Part shown: positions 63,488-64,000 of the stretch, in pieces | Numbering within the stretch: position 1 is the stretch's first letter | How the letters are laid out: the number at the start of each line of letters is the position of its first letter | NCBI GenBank assembly: GCA_041484525.1 | Contig: JBGPHT010000010.1 | Location: forward strand, 1 to 64,000 | DNA length: 64,000 bases | Source of the DNA: JBGPHT01 sp041484525 | GTDB taxonomy: Bacteria > Acidobacteriota > Terriglobia > Bryobacterales > Bryobacteraceae | Direction of reading: 5' to 3' | Translations under genes and position numbers: made by a program | The notes under the pieces: generated by a model | The model's input: the letters and a program-made list of their open reading frames with translations, nothing else | What the model was told of the DNA's origin: nothing | The model's database searches: none

Positions 63488-64000
63488 ATGGCGAAAGATA
63501 CGAAACAGCGTATTCTGGACACCGCCGAGCGGCTGATCGGAGGCCAGGGCTACGCGTCCACATCGCTGCGCCAGATCATCACCGAAGCCGGGGTCAATCT
63601 GGCCGCTGTGCATTACCATTTCGGGTCGAAGGAAGAATTGCTGGACGAATTGGTGGTGCGAAAAGCCACGCCCGTCAACGCGGCGCGGCTGGCGGCATTG
63701 GACCGCCTGGAAGCTGAGGCCGACGGCCGCCCGATCGCCGTCGAGCGAATTCTCGACGCCTTCCTCGGACCCATGGCCGCGATGGCCGACCGCGAGCCGG
63801 CCTTCGTCAAGGTGATGGGACGGCTGTTTGCCGAAGGATTGATGGCGCCGGTGGTCGAGCGGCATTTCCAGCCGGTGGTGGCGCGCACCTTCGGGGTGCT
63901 GCGCAAGTCGTTGCCCCAACTACCCGAAGACGAATTCCTCTGGCGCGTCCATTTCATGATCGGCGCCATGGCGCACACGATGTGCGGCGCGCCGGATCCC
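63488..64000 (+). CDS. TetR-family transcriptional regulator, 3' partial
   Basis: 171 residues are visible before the window end. N-terminal HTH: RILDTAERLIGGQGYASTSL, IITEAGVNLAAVHYHFGSKE. The ligand domain follows (AFLGPMAAMADREPAFVKV). Start ATG 63488. The C-terminus is off the window. It probably represses a neighbouring efflux or metabolic operon to the right. Confidence 0.92.
   Translation, partial: MAKDTKQRILDTAERLIGGQGYASTSLRQIITEAGVNLAAVHYHFGSKEELLDELVVRKATPVNAARLAALDRLEAEADGRPIAVERILDAFLGPMAAMADREPAFVKVMGRLFAEGLMAPVVERHFQPVVARTFGVLRKSLPQLPEDEFLWRVHFMIGAMAHTMCGAPDP

Overview
This is a GC-rich (about 62-65%), densely coded bacterial chromosome segment, most likely from an acidobacterium of the Bryobacterales/Solibacter type. 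The lineage call is inferred from gene content: large orphan MacB-like permeases with a PadR regulator, a TonB-dependent receptor with an N-terminal carboxypeptidase-regulatory-like domain, winged-helix/TolB-like/TPR regulators, paired DUF4384 proteins, exosortase/EpsI and Tat-exported sugar-metabolism-like proteins. No rRNA, CRISPR array or tRNA gene was recognised by eye.

Layout. 1-2.9 kb: transposase tail, an exported methyltransferase with an unknown exported protein, and a YuiH-type molybdopterin oxidoreductase. 2.9-5.6 kb: an ammonium module in which AmtB lies between two different P-II genes. 5.7-11.4 kb: hexarate catabolism (UxaA/GarD-type dehydratase divergent from garR-gudD), separated by a 20-bp minisatellite and a membrane-protein/PHP pair. 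11.5-13.7 kb: DUF2061 and argS. 13.7-15 kb: DinB protein and a frameshifted class A beta-lactamase. 15.1-24.6 kb: orphan permease, GlcG-like and ankyrin exported proteins, a wHTH-TPR regulator, a REP-like repeat cluster, a large unknown exported protein and a membrane protein. 24.6-30.8 kb: hybrid histidine kinase, a Tat-exported isomerase/amidohydrolase pair, and a Pta/histone-deacetylase-like pair. 31-32 kb: a lower-GC islet with a PD-(D/E)XK-like protein. 32-35.2 kb: AI-2E permease, ruvX-mltG and a small helical protein. 35.2-40.6 kb: rpiB-glyA-glycosyltransferase-outer membrane protein, divergent from proS. 40.7-48.2 kb: TonB-dependent receptor, def, and a caspase/EF-hand/PEGA/TPR protein with two DUF4384 proteins. 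48.4-51.3 kb: a decayed PadR-permease pair. 51.3-55 kb: exosortase-EpsI, then trpS with an MFS gene. 55-58.9 kb: RlmD-like methyltransferase, a gene interrupted by a stop, a small methyltransferase and an exported sulfurtransferase. 59-64 kb: leuS, an antitoxin with a deleted toxin, endonuclease IV with a CTG start, a zinc-ribbon protein and a 5' partial TetR gene.

Genes working together: AmtB and its P-II sensors should control ammonium uptake; GarD/UxaA, GudD and GarR would turn galactarate and glucarate into glycerate; Pta with an AcuC-like deacetylase points to acetyl-CoA/acetyl-phosphate and lysine acetylation balance; the caspase-DUF4384 operon is the best candidate for an undescribed exported protease module. 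Recent decay recurs: beta-lactamase frameshift, PadR plus permease with four lesions, a toxin with an internal deletion, and an in-frame stop at 56360. Sequencing error cannot be excluded for the single-base lesions.
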